NCBI RefSeq assembly: GCF_001429045.1
Contig: NZ_LMHY01000022.1
Span: 204,724 to 268,723 of the forward strand
From: Pseudomonas sp. Root71
GTDB lineage: Bacteria; Pseudomonadota; Gammaproteobacteria; Pseudomonadales; Pseudomonadaceae
Length of the DNA stretch: 64,000 nt
Direction of reading: 5' to 3'
Part shown: in pieces, positions 9,501 through 17,996 of the stretch
Position numbering within the stretch: position 1 is the stretch's first letter
Layout of the letters: every line of letters begins with the position of its first letter
The notes under the pieces: model-generated
What the model was told of the DNA's origin: nothing
Databases searched by the model: none
Seen by the model: only the letters and a program-made list of their open reading frames with translations
Made by a program: the position numbers and the translations under genes

Positions 9501-11397
9501 GCAGACAATGGGCCAGGGGCAGGACATCGCGCTGACCGGAGCACTCCAGTGTCAATGAGTAGGCATCGGGTCGGAAGCCGTTGAGGGCCGGACGGTTCTG
9601 CCGGTCGGCCCGGTCCGGATTGAATACCGTTTCGACAATGGCCCGATCCGCATCCCGCAGTGTCGCGCCGAGCACTCGCATATTGGCCTCGCCACGCAGG
9701 CCAACGGATAGTGCATGGGCCAGGCGGGGTTTCATGTTTTCCAGATAGACCCGTTGCAGGGCCAGAGCAGCGACCGGTTGTGCTGCGAAATCCGTCTTGA
9801 ACGGTGTCTCGATGTCGTTGAAGGACTTGGCGAAAGTGGCCGCCGTGTGGGCCAGCACCGTGGAGGGATGCTGATCACCGGATAGCACGGGCCGCGTGCT
9901 CCAGCGCCCGTCGGTAGCCAGCGTCAGCAGGCGCTCGTTGATCATCGAGCGGATATCCAGCGCTTTGTCGAACAGGGCGTGGATGTCCACGGTGCCGTCA
10001 CTGTGACGGAACACCTGCAGGGCATATTGCATGTTCTGCCGTTGCTTGCCGATGATCCCGTCGAAGAGCTTGGGGAAGATCTCGCCGGAAATTGCTTCCC
10101 CGGTCACATTCGGCTGGTCAAAGCCAATGAAACGCTGACGCTCGTCCAGGCTCAGCAGGCCATAGAGTTCATCCTCGTGACCGGCAGCGCTGAACTTGCT
10201 GCGCACCGTATCGCACAAGTCCTTATAGTCCTTGAGTACCTGCAGGCCTGCGGTGGGCGTGTAGAGAAACGCATTGCCGGTGCTGACCATCAGTGAGCCG
10301 GCCAGCTCCACATAATTGGCCTTGTACTCCCACAGGCGAACGGTTTCGACCGTCATTGCCTGGTTCGTCCGGCTGGCCGTAGAGATCAACGCGTGCAAAT
10401 CCTGGCTTTGCTCCGGGGTGATGATCTCGGCTTCGCGCTTGAGCAGCAGTTGCACTCGCGCCTGATCGGCGATGGCCTGGCCGAAGAACTCTCGACGGGA
10501 TGCGCCGTCGGCGCTCGGTGCAGCCCAGAAGCCTTCGAGCTGCCCGACCAGCAGGCTGATCAGTTGGCGCGAGATTGTCGTGACTGCGGCTTCCCACAGT
10601 GGCTGGTCGGCGTTTGCCGGGGACTTTTCCGGATGCAAAAATTCGTGGGACTGTCCGGCCGGCCAAAGCTGATGGCGATAATGCAGGAGGACGGCCTCAC
10701 TCAAGGAAAGGGAGTTGACCCAGCGTCGCGCCGGATGGCTTTCGTCAGCATTCTCTGGCGTTGTTGCCTGGTAGAAGTTCACTTGGGTCTGGCTCTGATC
10801 CAGACCGGGAAAGGACGCCGCCAGCTTCTGATTCAGCAATGTGTCGAGCAGCGAGGTCAGGGACGGCAGCACTTTCAATTCGTCGAGCAGGGCCTGGTCG
10901 TTGAGTTGCTGATGGGTGGAGAGGGTCTTGCGCTGGTCTTCGAACACGTCGCCGTCGATGGGTTGAAAGTCCAACACGATTTCGCCGGCGTCCACCACGG
11001 CCTTGCGTTGAGACACCGCCATGAAGGCCAGCAGGTCGTCGTCTTCACTGGCGGCCTTGAGTTGCGTCACCAGATGGTCGGTCAGGGCCGTACGGTTGGC
11101 GAACTTTTTTATCCCGGCGTACGGGGTGTAGAGAATCAGGCCATTGTCATCGGGTGTCGCGGTCAACACAAAGCTGCCGGCCAGCACCACGGGCTCCAGC
11201 CCCGGGATTTTCAGCAGCACGTTCTTCACCAGCATGGGCGGCGTCTGCTTATCGCGCAGTGCCTGGGTGGAGAGTTCGATATGGCTGAACCATTCGAAGT
11301 CCTTTTGCCTCAGTCCATGGGTTTTGCCAAGTTCTTTCCAGCGTCCGCGCAATGTCAGCGCCTCGGGGAAAAACAGCGGAGTTACGGGTGTAGACAT
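6565..11397 (-). CDS. Large dermonecrotic-toxin-like protein with C-terminal zinc-protease motif
   Basis: 1610-residue protein of the large Pseudomonas family often labelled dermonecrotic toxin domain-containing (DUF6543-like). The start MSTPVTPLFFPEALTLRG is typical of the family and is preferred to an extension that would begin at 11676. No signal peptide is seen. Most of the chain is helical with repeated family-like blocks (FLYTPTAGLQVL, ILWTPAEGLEVF, ILYAPYHPSGSPF) that look like a recurring ITPYAG-type module. Near the C-terminus, HEFAH at residues 1469-1473 followed by AVD at 1478-1480 and IAY resembles the HExxH plus Asp arrangement of aspzincin (M35-type) peptidases. No immunity gene or secretion gene adjoins it. 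Function as a toxin is inferred from family naming only. Confidence 0.75.
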   Translation of the reverse strand: MSTPVTPLFFPEALTLRGRWKELGKTHGLRQKDFEWFSHIELSTQALRDKQTPPMLVKNVLLKIPGLEPVVLAGSFVLTATPDDNGLILYTPYAGIKKFANRTALTDHLVTQLKAASEDDDLLAFMAVSQRKAVVDAGEIVLDFQPIDGDVFEDQRKTLSTHQQLNDQALLDELKVLPSLTSLLDTLLNQKLAASFPGLDQSQTQVNFYQATTPENADESHPARRWVNSLSLSEAVLLHYRHQLWPAGQSHEFLHPEKSPANADQPLWEAAVTTISRQLISLLVGQLEGFWAAPSADGASRREFFGQAIADQARVQLLLKREAEIITPEQSQDLHALISTASRTNQAMTVETVRLWEYKANYVELAGSLMVSTGNAFLYTPTAGLQVLKDYKDLCDTVRSKFSAAGHEDELYGLLSLDERQRFIGFDQPNVTGEAISGEIFPKLFDGIIGKQRQNMQYALQVFRHSDGTVDIHALFDKALDIRSMINERLLTLATDGRWSTRPVLSGDQHPSTVLAHTAATFAKSFNDIETPFKTDFAAQPVAALALQRVYLENMKPRLAHALSVGLRGEANMRVLGATLRDADRAIVETVFNPDRADRQNRPALNGFRPDAYSLTLECSGQRDVLPLAHCLLLTERGGLDPSHSGRTILWTPAEGLEVFDNISRARLELNRRLLEPQQRLALLENLTPAQRFLHQRYSLGPLRLIEGSVLERVAQSSIEHFLARCEHVRIFKLSDTKRKKALKDLTTTVLDTNLQRARSIALAIGQQQSLPAWLGMAPLQDLRLHLELLEQYRNSVVEDKDYLHGIKPLKSYVHETLKSLLADRFPATTLDPDKIQITPDLALVGPARSLTEFALHHVNITQGTGFKVGSATTQTLPAGLDQAAVRQLLLLLKIAQNYAKHVTDNLSNNAADVEQRILRFVKQLPWQLLQHAHELKLQQRLSDSAFDLLRQVFDMPDAIARATVEGAHAIARPLELIKTTGAAAVKALGLYLIGPGEGKAGPQILYAPYHPSGSPFVEFDNEASVVAALNTPGPLQEMLLRRLPTSQQTVFRNLLKSTVGQSSEITLASSPINGNLLTHLFHDNTRLLEKMLGSQANATAQSDWEAVKHLFSSGIERISGLLPGKLAYVQFLWRAYKDAKNSAEALQDHHWTTALREFIAGAAQIVSLGRLSLEGWAESAQATSEAAAQPAVPAVIAQPWSQVRSTAQLRTRLRRFETTTELKDLTKSSTDGTYLEAGSKKTFAAIAGKVYGVNKTGAVWRMVKGEQEGPVLLATPGKQLVIDPDAHTVHFGKAVSKMRNQYVNAYVAREVLNIEARGMEEIRARHPEKARMIVQAIDMARYYAFNSLHNLVQLRELVPGTRLDTFLKQFFDVDLIDKALLDKIRQAVVPICNALVDPDEDWMNSQRFIVGSSRDPEDNLVAFVVDKDQQRNVHFTENFFDQQLDWYKSSLTQPFDVDGHSQAATLIHEFAHLFSGAVDIAYLEARLPFSDLVASVTGYGAAKKQSQVDFQREALSMKTPKDELFARWNSGRQLWVNLDSIPSTSHIGKKILQLTGSETMAKAREAFFNVRDSKFRTDVILHNADSVAFLICEMGRQLDPVPVATPPTP

Positions 11398-11631
11398 CGT
11401 CGAGTCTCGTTCAAGGTGCCACTCACAGGCGCCTGTGGATTGAGCTTCGACACTAAAAGCCGGTGCGCTGGCACGGGTGGTAAATAGATAACGCACGGGG
11501 CCTGGGCATTCGTGAGAGGGATATCTCTGATCGACCCAGAGCGAAAGGTTGACAGGTCGCTCGCCGCGCGTTGTTAATCGGCGGGTCTTTGTACGCTGTT
11601 GTTCCCTCCAATAATCAGTCTGGAGCTTCAG

Positions 11632-12672
11632 ATGTCTGCGCCACACGATCACGCCTCTACCGCTGTCCCGTCCCACCTTTCATTCGATGCGCTGAGCGCT
11701 TTGCTGGAGAAGATTTTTTTGCGTCACGGCACCTCGGCCGACGTTGCCCGGGTGCTGGCGCAAAACTGCGCCGGGGCCGAACGCGACGGCGCGCACAGTC
11801 ACGGGGTATTCCGGATTCCAGGTTATGTTTCGACGCTGCAAAGCGGCTGGGTCAATGGCCAGGCGGTTCCGGTGGTCGAAGATGTGGCCTCAGGTTTTGT
11901 GCGGGTCGACGCCAATAACGGTTTTGCGCAACCGGCCCTGGCGGCGGCACGCGAACTACTGGTGCAAAAGGCCCGAAGTGCCGGCATCGCGGCGCTGGCG
12001 ATCCGTAACTCACACCATTTCGCGGCCTTGTGGCCGGATGTCGAACCCTTCGCGGATGAAGGCCTGGTGGCATTGAGCGTGGTCAACAGCATGACCTGCG
12101 TGGTGCCCCACGGTGCCGACCGGCCGTTGTTCGGCACCAACCCGATTGCCTTCGCTGCGCCACGGGCCGATGACTCGCCGATTGTCTTCGACCTGGCCAC
12201 CAGTGCCATTGCCCATGGCGATGTACAAATTGCCGCCCGCGAGGGTGAACGCTTGCCGGAAGGGATGGGCGTGGACAGCCTCGGCCAGCCGACCACGGAC
12301 CCGAAGGCGATTCTCGACGGCGGTGCGTTGCTGCCTTTCGGCGGGCACAAGGGCTCGGCGTTGTCGATGATGGTTGAGTTGCTCGCGGCGGCACTGACCG
12401 GCGGCAATTTTTCCTTCGAGTTCGACTGGAAGAACCACCCTGGCGCCAAGACACCCTGGACTGGCCAATTGCTTATCGTGATCGATCCGGGCAAAGCGGC
12501 GGGGCAGAGTTTTGCCGAGCGCAGCCAGGAACTGGTGCGGCAAATGCACGGGGTCGGCCTGAAGCGTTTGCCGGGGGATCGGCGTCATCATCAGCGCGCG
12601 AAGTCGCAGGTCAATGGCATTGAACTGGATGCCCGGACGCTGGCGAATCTTCGGGAATTGGCGGGGGAGTGA
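11632..12672 (+). CDS. dpkA: Delta1-piperideine-2-carboxylate / delta1-pyrroline-2-carboxylate reductase
   Basis: 346-residue NAD(P)H-dependent reductase of the malate/L-lactate dehydrogenase-2 fold. DpkA reduces cyclic imino acids: piperideine-2-carboxylate from D-lysine to L-pipecolate, and pyrroline-2-carboxylate to L-proline. The motif RDGAHSHGVFR (His55, His57) carries the catalytic His, and blocks such as NSHHFAALWPDVEPFA, SVVNSMTCVVPHGA and LPFGGHKGSALSMM match recalled P. putida DpkA nearly throughout. ATG at 11632 has GGAG upstream. It is divergent from the toxin-like gene. No other lysine-catabolism gene is adjacent. Confidence 0.88.
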   Translation: MSAPHDHASTAVPSHLSFDALSALLEKIFLRHGTSADVARVLAQNCAGAERDGAHSHGVFRIPGYVSTLQSGWVNGQAVPVVEDVASGFVRVDANNGFAQPALAAARELLVQKARSAGIAALAIRNSHHFAALWPDVEPFADEGLVALSVVNSMTCVVPHGADRPLFGTNPIAFAAPRADDSPIVFDLATSAIAHGDVQIAAREGERLPEGMGVDSLGQPTTDPKAILDGGALLPFGGHKGSALSMMVELLAAALTGGNFSFEFDWKNHPGAKTPWTGQLLIVIDPGKAAGQSFAERSQELVRQMHGVGLKRLPGDRRHHQRAKSQVNGIELDARTLANLRELAGE

Positions 12673-12693
12673 TCCTTTAGATACGCCGCAACC

Positions 12694-12723
12694 CCCTGTG
12701 GGAGCAAGCCCGCTCCCACAGGG
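12694..12723. repeat. REP-type palindrome / terminator after dpkA
   Basis: Perfect inverted repeat CCCTGTGGGAG / CTCCCACAGGG around CAAGCCCG. It is the core of the GTGGGAGC...GCTCCCAC palindrome family seen again at 26.8 and 58.4 kb, and it lies between convergent genes where it can end transcription. Confidence 0.75.
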
Positions 12724-12741
12724 TTCAGTGTTTGCCAGTGT

Positions 12742-13059
12742 TTATCGACGCCCCAACAACAATCCCACCACCAAACCAAACCCGGCGGAAATCGCCACGG
12801 TTTGCCATGGATGCCCGCCGATATAGGTTTCAGTGGCCTCGACCGCGGGCAGGGTGCGCTCGCGCACGCTGCTCACCGAATCCCTGGCCTGCTGGAGTTT
12901 CAGGGCGATCTGTCCACGAAGGGTCTCCGCTTCTTCCCCGACCAGCGAGGCGCTGCTTTTCAGCAGTTTTTCCGATTCTTCGATCAGCGTTTGAAGTTCG
13001 CTGAAGGCTTGATCCTTGATTTGATCTTCGGCGGCTTGCGCGGCGGTTTTGCGGGCCAT
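12742..13059 (-). CDS. DUF883 (ElaB/YqjD-type) membrane-anchored protein
   Basis: 105-residue protein of the ElaB/YqjD/DUF883 family, C-tail-anchored inner-membrane proteins reported to bind ribosomes in stationary phase in E. coli. Residues about 5-75 form a long amphipathic helix or coiled coil (KTAAQAAEDQIKDQ, LIEESEKLLKSS, LRGQIALKLQQARDSV). A glycine-rich transmembrane segment (TVAISAGFGLVVGLLLG) ends in RR, the usual family tail. The start is MARKTAAQ at 13059, with AAGGAG upstream on the reverse strand. Confidence 0.85.
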   Translation of the reverse strand: MARKTAAQAAEDQIKDQAFSELQTLIEESEKLLKSSASLVGEEAETLRGQIALKLQQARDSVSSVRERTLPAVEATETYIGGHPWQTVAISAGFGLVVGLLLGRR

Positions 13060-13223
13060 TGAAGTACTCCTTGCAGGTAAGTGGACAGTGAACAATGGAG
13101 TCTGCCGTCGTCGGAAAAGTTGCAGCTATTTTGCCCGGGGAGGTCATCTTGCTGAAAAACCGGCGCAGGACCTTTCGTCCTACAGTGTAAGATGTCGCCT
13201 ATTTTACGCAGCAGGAAATTCCC

Positions 13224-13478
13224 ATGAGCTTCAATCTGGCCGACAAACCCCTCGCCGAGCGCGCTGCGCTTGAAGACGAGAAATCCCGTCTGTTCGAACT
13301 CTGGCAAAACAACCTGGGCAAGGCCAAGGGTGAGGCCGCGCGGTTGTTCGGCGAACGGGCCAAGCGCAAAGGCAAGTGGGCCGAATGGGTGCGCGCCGAG
13401 TTGGATGGCATGTCGCCACCGGAATACGCCAACATGGTGCGCAGTGAAGTCAATCGCCTGATGGCGGCCAACAAATAA
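13224..13478 (+). CDS. Conserved small protein of unknown function, 84 residues
   Basis: 84-residue, charged, mostly helical soluble protein (MSFNLADKPLAERAALEDEK, then LFELWQNNLGKAKGEAARLF). No signal peptide or membrane segment is present. The basic middle (GERAKRKGKWAEWVRAEL) could bind nucleic acid, but nothing specific shows it. It sits between the divergent DUF883 gene and the convergent LysR gene, whose stop is 9 bp away. I do not recognise a named family. Confidence 0.7.
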   Translation: MSFNLADKPLAERAALEDEKSRLFELWQNNLGKAKGEAARLFGERAKRKGKWAEWVRAELDGMSPPEYANMVRSEVNRLMAANK

Positions 13479-13487
13479 CATCGGTCG

Positions 13488-14408
13488 TCAGGCGAAGCTC
13501 GCGACGATCGCCTCGCGCACTTTCAATAGCACCGGGTCGAGCTGGGTGCTGGTCCGCCAGCCCAGTTCGATCGGGTAGCGCGGCAAGGCCAGGGGGCAGG
13601 GCAGCAGCGCCAGCCCGCAGAGCGTAGCGATGCTTTGGGCGGCATGGGCCGGAATGGTCGCCACCGCCCGGCTGCCTTTGAGCAAATGGGGCAACGCGGC
13701 AAAATGCGTGGTCGAGGCGCACACCCGTCGACTGAGCCCCAGCGCCGCCAAACCCTCGTCGGTAATCCCGATAAAACCGCCGGACGACACCAGAATGTGT
13801 TCGCGTGCCACAAACTCCTCAAGACCGATGCTCTGCTGACCCTCGACCAGGCTCGACGGGTCCGCCAGGCACAGATAACCACCTTCCCCCAGCACCTGAC
13901 GGCTGAGCAGCCGCTCGGCAAACCCGCCCGCGCTAATCGCCAGGTCAATGCTGCGCTCCATCAACGCCTGGGCGACGATCTGGCTGTGGGTCTGGCGGAA
14001 AATCAGCCGCAGTTTCGGTGCACTACGGGCGATCTCTTCGATCAGCCGCCGGCCGTAGGCAATCTCGAAATCATCCGACATTCCCACGGTGACCGAACGA
14101 CCTTCGTACTGTTGCGCAGCCGGGTCGACCATCGCCAGGCTCTGCCGGCATTTGTTCAGGGCATCGCTGACCACCGGTTTGAGCTGATTGGCCTTGAGCG
14201 AGGGGGCCAGGCCGCGTCCGGTGCGTACGAATAGCTGATCGCCATACAGCTCGCGCAAGCGACGCAAGGCCGCGCTGACGGCCGATTGCGTCACGCCCAG
14301 GCGCAAGGCGGCACGGCTGGCGCTGGACTCTTCGTGCAGCGCCTCGAAGACTTTGAGCAGGTTGAGGTCGACGTCGGTGATATTCATTTGGTTCATATCA
14401 TTCAGCAT
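13488..14408 (-). CDS. LysR-family regulator, divergent from nitrilase
   Basis: LysR-type regulator of up to 306 residues. The N-terminal DNA-binding domain follows the NodD/LinR-like pattern (DVDLNLLKVFEALHEESSASRAA, then GVTQSAVSAALRRLRELYGD and LFVRTGRGLAPS). The rest is the effector-binding domain. Three in-frame ATGs (14408, 14396, 14387) are possible; MNITDVDLNLL at 14387 fits family starts best but none has a strong ribosome site. The gene points away from the nitrilase at 14481 with only about 72 bp between, so it most likely controls it. Confidence 0.9.
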   Translation of the reverse strand: MLNDMNQMNITDVDLNLLKVFEALHEESSASRAALRLGVTQSAVSAALRRLRELYGDQLFVRTGRGLAPSLKANQLKPVVSDALNKCRQSLAMVDPAAQQYEGRSVTVGMSDDFEIAYGRRLIEEIARSAPKLRLIFRQTHSQIVAQALMERSIDLAISAGGFAERLLSRQVLGEGGYLCLADPSSLVEGQQSIGLEEFVAREHILVSSGGFIGITDEGLAALGLSRRVCASTTHFAALPHLLKGSRAVATIPAHAAQSIATLCGLALLPCPLALPRYPIELGWRTSTQLDPVLLKVREAIVASFA

Positions 14409-14480
14409 TGAATCGGTCTTTATTGATGATTGCCTGGCGCCGGAGAATGAGCAACACCTGATGCGAATGGAGTTTCCAAG

Positions 14481-15404
14481 ATGCCCAAATCAATCGTTGC
14501 GGCGCTGCAGATCGGCGCCTTGCCCGGCGGCAAGGCTGAAACCCTGGAACAGATCCTGTCCTATGAAAACGCAATCATCGAATCCGGCGCCGGGTTGGTG
14601 GTGATGCCGGAAGCGCTGCTGGGCGGTTATCCCAAGGGCGAGGGCTTTGGTACGCAATTGGGCTATCGCCTGCCGCAAGGGCGCGAAGCCTTTGCCCGCT
14701 ATTTTGCCAATGCCATTGATGTACCCGGCGTGGAAACCGAGGCGCTGGCGGCGCTGTCCGCACGCACCGCAGCCAATCTGGTGATCGGCGTGATCGAGCG
14801 CGCCGGCAGCACCTTGTACTGCACCGCGCTGTACTTCGATCCGCAGGCCGGGCTGGTGGCCAAACACCGCAAGCTGATGCCCACCGGCACCGAGCGGCTG
14901 ATCTGGGGCAAGGGCGATGGCTCGACCTTGCCGGTGATCGACAGCCAGGTCGGGCGCGTGGGGGCGCTGGTGTGTTGGGAAAACATGATGCCGCTGCTGC
15001 GCACGGCGATGTACGCCAAGGGTGTGGAGGTGTGGTGCGCGCCCACCGTGGACGAGCGGGATATGTGGCAGGTCAGCATGCGCCACATTGCCCATGAAGG
15101 GCGCTGCTTCGTGGTCAGCGCCTGCCAGATCCAGGCATCGCCCCAGGCCTTGGGCCTGGATATCGCCAACTGGCCGGCGGATCGGCCGTTGATTGCCGGT
15201 GGCAGTGTAATCGTAGGCCCCATGGGCGACATTCTTGCCGGACCGTTGCGCGACAGTGCCGGGCTACTCACCGCACAGATCGACACCGACGACCTGGTAC
15301 GCGCCCGCTACGACTACGACGTGGTCGGCCACTACGCCCGGCCGGATGTGTTCGAGCTGACCGTGGACGAGCGGGCCAAACCCGGGGTGCGCTTCACTTC
15401 CTGA
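14481..15404 (+). CDS. Nitrilase (aliphatic/aryl nitrilase family)
   Basis: 307-residue carbon-nitrogen hydrolase of the true nitrilase branch, converting a nitrile to carboxylic acid and ammonia. The catalytic triad is Glu44 ([14 protein letters not shown]), Lys131 ([13 protein letters not shown]) and Cys165 ([11 protein letters not shown]). CWEN and YPKG are signatures of nitrilases rather than amidases. Length is slightly short for the group, since many nitrilases run to 330-370 residues with a variable tail; the missing part is the C-terminal extension that influences oligomer form. Divergent LysR gene upstream suggests substrate-induced expression. The natural nitrile is unknown. Confidence 0.9.
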   Translation: MPKSIVAALQIGALPGGKAETLEQILSYENAIIESGAGLVVMPEALLGGYPKGEGFGTQLGYRLPQGREAFARYFANAIDVPGVETEALAALSARTAANLVIGVIERAGSTLYCTALYFDPQAGLVAKHRKLMPTGTERLIWGKGDGSTLPVIDSQVGRVGALVCWENMMPLLRTAMYAKGVEVWCAPTVDERDMWQVSMRHIAHEGRCFVVSACQIQASPQALGLDIANWPADRPLIAGGSVIVGPMGDILAGPLRDSAGLLTAQIDTDDLVRARYDYDVVGHYARPDVFELTVDERAKPGVRFTS

Positions 15405-15541
15405 TGACCTGCGGGCTTTGGCCAAAGCAGTCAGACAACTTGATAACTTTGACCATTGCCCGGTAACCCGCGCAGAGCGAGTATTTCCCTGTTGATTACG
15501 GTTCCCCCCAACCTAATAAAAAACACAGTGGGATTCTGGCA

Positions 15542-17206
15542 ATGCGCGATTACTTGTCTGCTACTTCTCAGTTCAATTATCAGCACACCGTCGATGCCGC
15601 GCTCGCGGGCGATCTGACGGCCCTCAACGCCTGTGTCGAATGCTGTGACCGGCATGCCTTGCCGGGTCGCATCGCGCTGTTCTGGGAAGGACGCGACGGC
15701 ACCGGTGCGACGTACACCTTCACCGACTTGCAGGACAAGGCCGCGCGTTTCGCCAACTACCTGCTGGCCCAGGGCGTGAAGAAAGGCGACAAGGTCGCCG
15801 GCCTGTTGCCGCGCAATATCGAACTGTTGATCACCGTGTTCGCCACCTGGCGCATTGGTGCGGTGTATCAACCGCTGTTTACCGCATTCGGCCCCAAGGC
15901 CATCGAGCACCGCCTGGGCTGCTCTGGCGCCAAAGTGGTGGTGACCGATGCAGTGAACCGGCCGAAACTCGCCGAAGTCGCCGATTGCCCGACCATCGTG
16001 ACCGTCACCGGTGCCAAAGGGCAGGGCCTGGTGCATGGCGATTTCAGTTTCTGGGCCGAACTGGCCAACTACTCCGCCGACTGTGAACCGGTGCTGCTGA
16101 CCGGCGAAGATCCGTTCCTGCTGATGTTCACCTCGGGCACCACCGGCCCGTCGAAAGCGTTGTCGGTGCCGCTCAAGGCCATCGTTGCATTCCAGAGCTA
16201 CACCCGCGACGCGGTGGATCTGCGCCCGGAAGACGCCTTCTGGAACGTCGCCGACCCGGGTTGGGCCTACGGCATTTATTTCGGTGTCACGGGGCCGATG
16301 TCCATGGGCCATCCGATCACCTTTTACGATGGCCCGTTCACCCTCGAAAGCACCTGCCGGGTCATCAACAAGTACGGGATCAGCAACCTCACGGGCTCGC
16401 CGACGGCCTATCGCTTGCTGATTGCCGGCGGCGATGAATTCGCCAAGTCGATCAAGGGCAAGCTGCGTATCGTCAGCAGCGCCGGCGAGCCGCTGAACCC
16501 GGAAGTGATCCGCTGGTTCGCCGACAACCTCGACGTGGTCATCCACGACCACTACGGCCAGACCGAACTGGGCATGGTGCTGTGCAACCACCACGGCCTT
16601 GAGCACCCGATTCACATGGGCGCCGCCGGTTTTGCCTCGCCGGGCCACCGCATCGTGGTACTGGACGACCAGTACAAGGAGCTGGGTATCGGGCAGCCGG
16701 GCATCCTGGCGATCGACCGCAGCCAATCGCCGATGTGCTGGTTCGCCGGCTACGAAGGCGGGCCGACCAAGGCCTTTGTCGGCAACTATTACCTGAGTGG
16801 CGACACCGTCGAGTGGAACCCGGACGGCAGCATCAGCTTCGTCGGTCGCAGTGATGACGTGATCACCACCTCCGGCTACCGGGTTGGCCCGTTCGACGTG
16901 GAAAGTGCGCTGATCGAACACCCGGCCGTGGTCGAGGCCGCCGTGGTCGGCAAGCCCGATCCGGAGCGCACCGAACTGGTCAAGGCGTTCGTCGTGCTCA
17001 GCGCGCAATACCGCGCCGCCCCCGAGCTGGCCGAAGAGCTGCGCCAGCACGTGCGCAAGCGTCTGGCGGCGCACTCGTACCCCCGCGAAATCGAATTTGT
17101 CAGCGAATTGCCGAAAACCCCAAGCGGCAAATTGCAGCGCTTTATCTTGCGCAACCAGGAAATCGCCAAGGCTCAAGAGGCTGCGGCGAAGAACCTTCCA
17201 GCTTGA
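15542..17206 (+). CDS. AMP-forming acyl-CoA synthetase (short/branched-chain)
   Basis: 554-residue member of the ANL superfamily that activates a short or branched carboxylic acid to its CoA thioester. The P-loop motif [10 protein letters not shown], the adenine/AMP motif [11 protein letters not shown], the hinge region [11 protein letters not shown] with [16 protein letters not shown] and the catalytic Lys in [10 protein letters not shown] are all present. It is the first gene of a five-gene operon (SDR, thiolase, acyl-CoA dehydrogenase, enoyl-CoA hydratase) with the same order as P. putida PP_2213-PP_2217, so the acid is probably 2-methylbutyrate-like or a short fatty acid. The exact substrate is an inference. 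Confidence 0.88.
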   Translation: MRDYLSATSQFNYQHTVDAALAGDLTALNACVECCDRHALPGRIALFWEGRDGTGATYTFTDLQDKAARFANYLLAQGVKKGDKVAGLLPRNIELLITVFATWRIGAVYQPLFTAFGPKAIEHRLGCSGAKVVVTDAVNRPKLAEVADCPTIVTVTGAKGQGLVHGDFSFWAELANYSADCEPVLLTGEDPFLLMFTSGTTGPSKALSVPLKAIVAFQSYTRDAVDLRPEDAFWNVADPGWAYGIYFGVTGPMSMGHPITFYDGPFTLESTCRVINKYGISNLTGSPTAYRLLIAGGDEFAKSIKGKLRIVSSAGEPLNPEVIRWFADNLDVVIHDHYGQTELGMVLCNHHGLEHPIHMGAAGFASPGHRIVVLDDQYKELGIGQPGILAIDRSQSPMCWFAGYEGGPTKAFVGNYYLSGDTVEWNPDGSISFVGRSDDVITTSGYRVGPFDVESALIEHPAVVEAAVVGKPDPERTELVKAFVVLSAQYRAAPELAEELRQHVRKRLAAHSYPREIEFVSELPKTPSGKLQRFILRNQEIAKAQEAAAKNLPA

Positions 17207-17222
17207 ATCCAGGGAAACAATG

Positions 17223-17984
17223 ATGCAGATCGAGAACAAGATTTTTATCGTTACCGGTGGCGCTTCCGGCCTCGGTGCAGCGACGGCCGAGGTGCTGGTC
17301 GCCGCTGGCGCGAAAGTGATGCTGGTGGACATGAACGCCGAAGCCGTTGCGGCCCAGGCCCAGCGCCTTGGTGCGCAGAGTGTTGTCGCCGACATCAGCA
17401 ACGAAGCGGCGGCCGAAGCAGCGGTTCAAGCCACGGTCAAAGCCTTCGGTGGCCTCAACGGCCTGGTCAACTGTGCCGGTATCGTGCGCGGGGAGAAGAT
17501 CCTCGGCAAAAACGGCCCGCATGCGCTGTCCAGTTTCAGCCAGGTGATCAACGTCAACCTGATCGGCAGCTTCAACATGCTGCGCCTTGCGGCAGCGGCG
17601 ATTGCCGAGACCGAAGCGGATGCCGACGGCGAGCGCGGCGTGATCATCAACACCGCGTCTGCGGCTGCTTACGACGGCCAGATCGGCCAGGCGGCCTACT
17701 CGGCGTCCAAGGGTGCGATTGTCAGCCTGACCTTGCCGGCGGCCCGTGAACTGGCGCGTTTCGGCATCCGTGTCATGACGATCGCCCCCGGCATTTTCGA
17801 GACGCCGATGATGGCCGGCATGACCCAGGAAGTCCGTGATTCCCTGGCCGCTGGCGTGCCATTCCCGCCGCGCTTGGGCAAACCGGGCGAGTATGCCGGG
17901 CTGGTCAAGCATATTATTGAAAACAGCATGCTCAATGGCGAGGTGATCCGTCTCGACGGAGCCTTGCGCATGGCCGCCAAGTAA
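17223..17984 (+). CDS. Short-chain dehydrogenase, 3-hydroxy(-2-methyl)acyl-CoA dehydrogenase type
   Basis: 253-residue classical SDR that oxidises a 3-hydroxyacyl-CoA with NAD+, most likely 2-methyl-3-hydroxybutyryl-CoA (the HSD17B10-like type). The Rossmann motif [11 protein letters not shown] is at residues 10-20, the NAG-equivalent at VNCAGIV, and the active site at [18 protein letters not shown] (Tyr, Lys). Two adjacent ATGs (17220, 17223) occur; the second is better spaced from AGGG. It follows the acyl-CoA synthetase by 16 bp and precedes the thiolase by 12 bp, consistent with co-transcription. Confidence 0.88.
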   Translation: MQIENKIFIVTGGASGLGAATAEVLVAAGAKVMLVDMNAEAVAAQAQRLGAQSVVADISNEAAAEAAVQATVKAFGGLNGLVNCAGIVRGEKILGKNGPHALSSFSQVINVNLIGSFNMLRLAAAAIAETEADADGERGVIINTASAAAYDGQIGQAAYSASKGAIVSLTLPAARELARFGIRVMTIAPGIFETPMMAGMTQEVRDSLAAGVPFPPRLGKPGEYAGLVKHIIENSMLNGEVIRLDGALRMAAK

Positions 17985-17996
17985 GGAGGATTTGTC

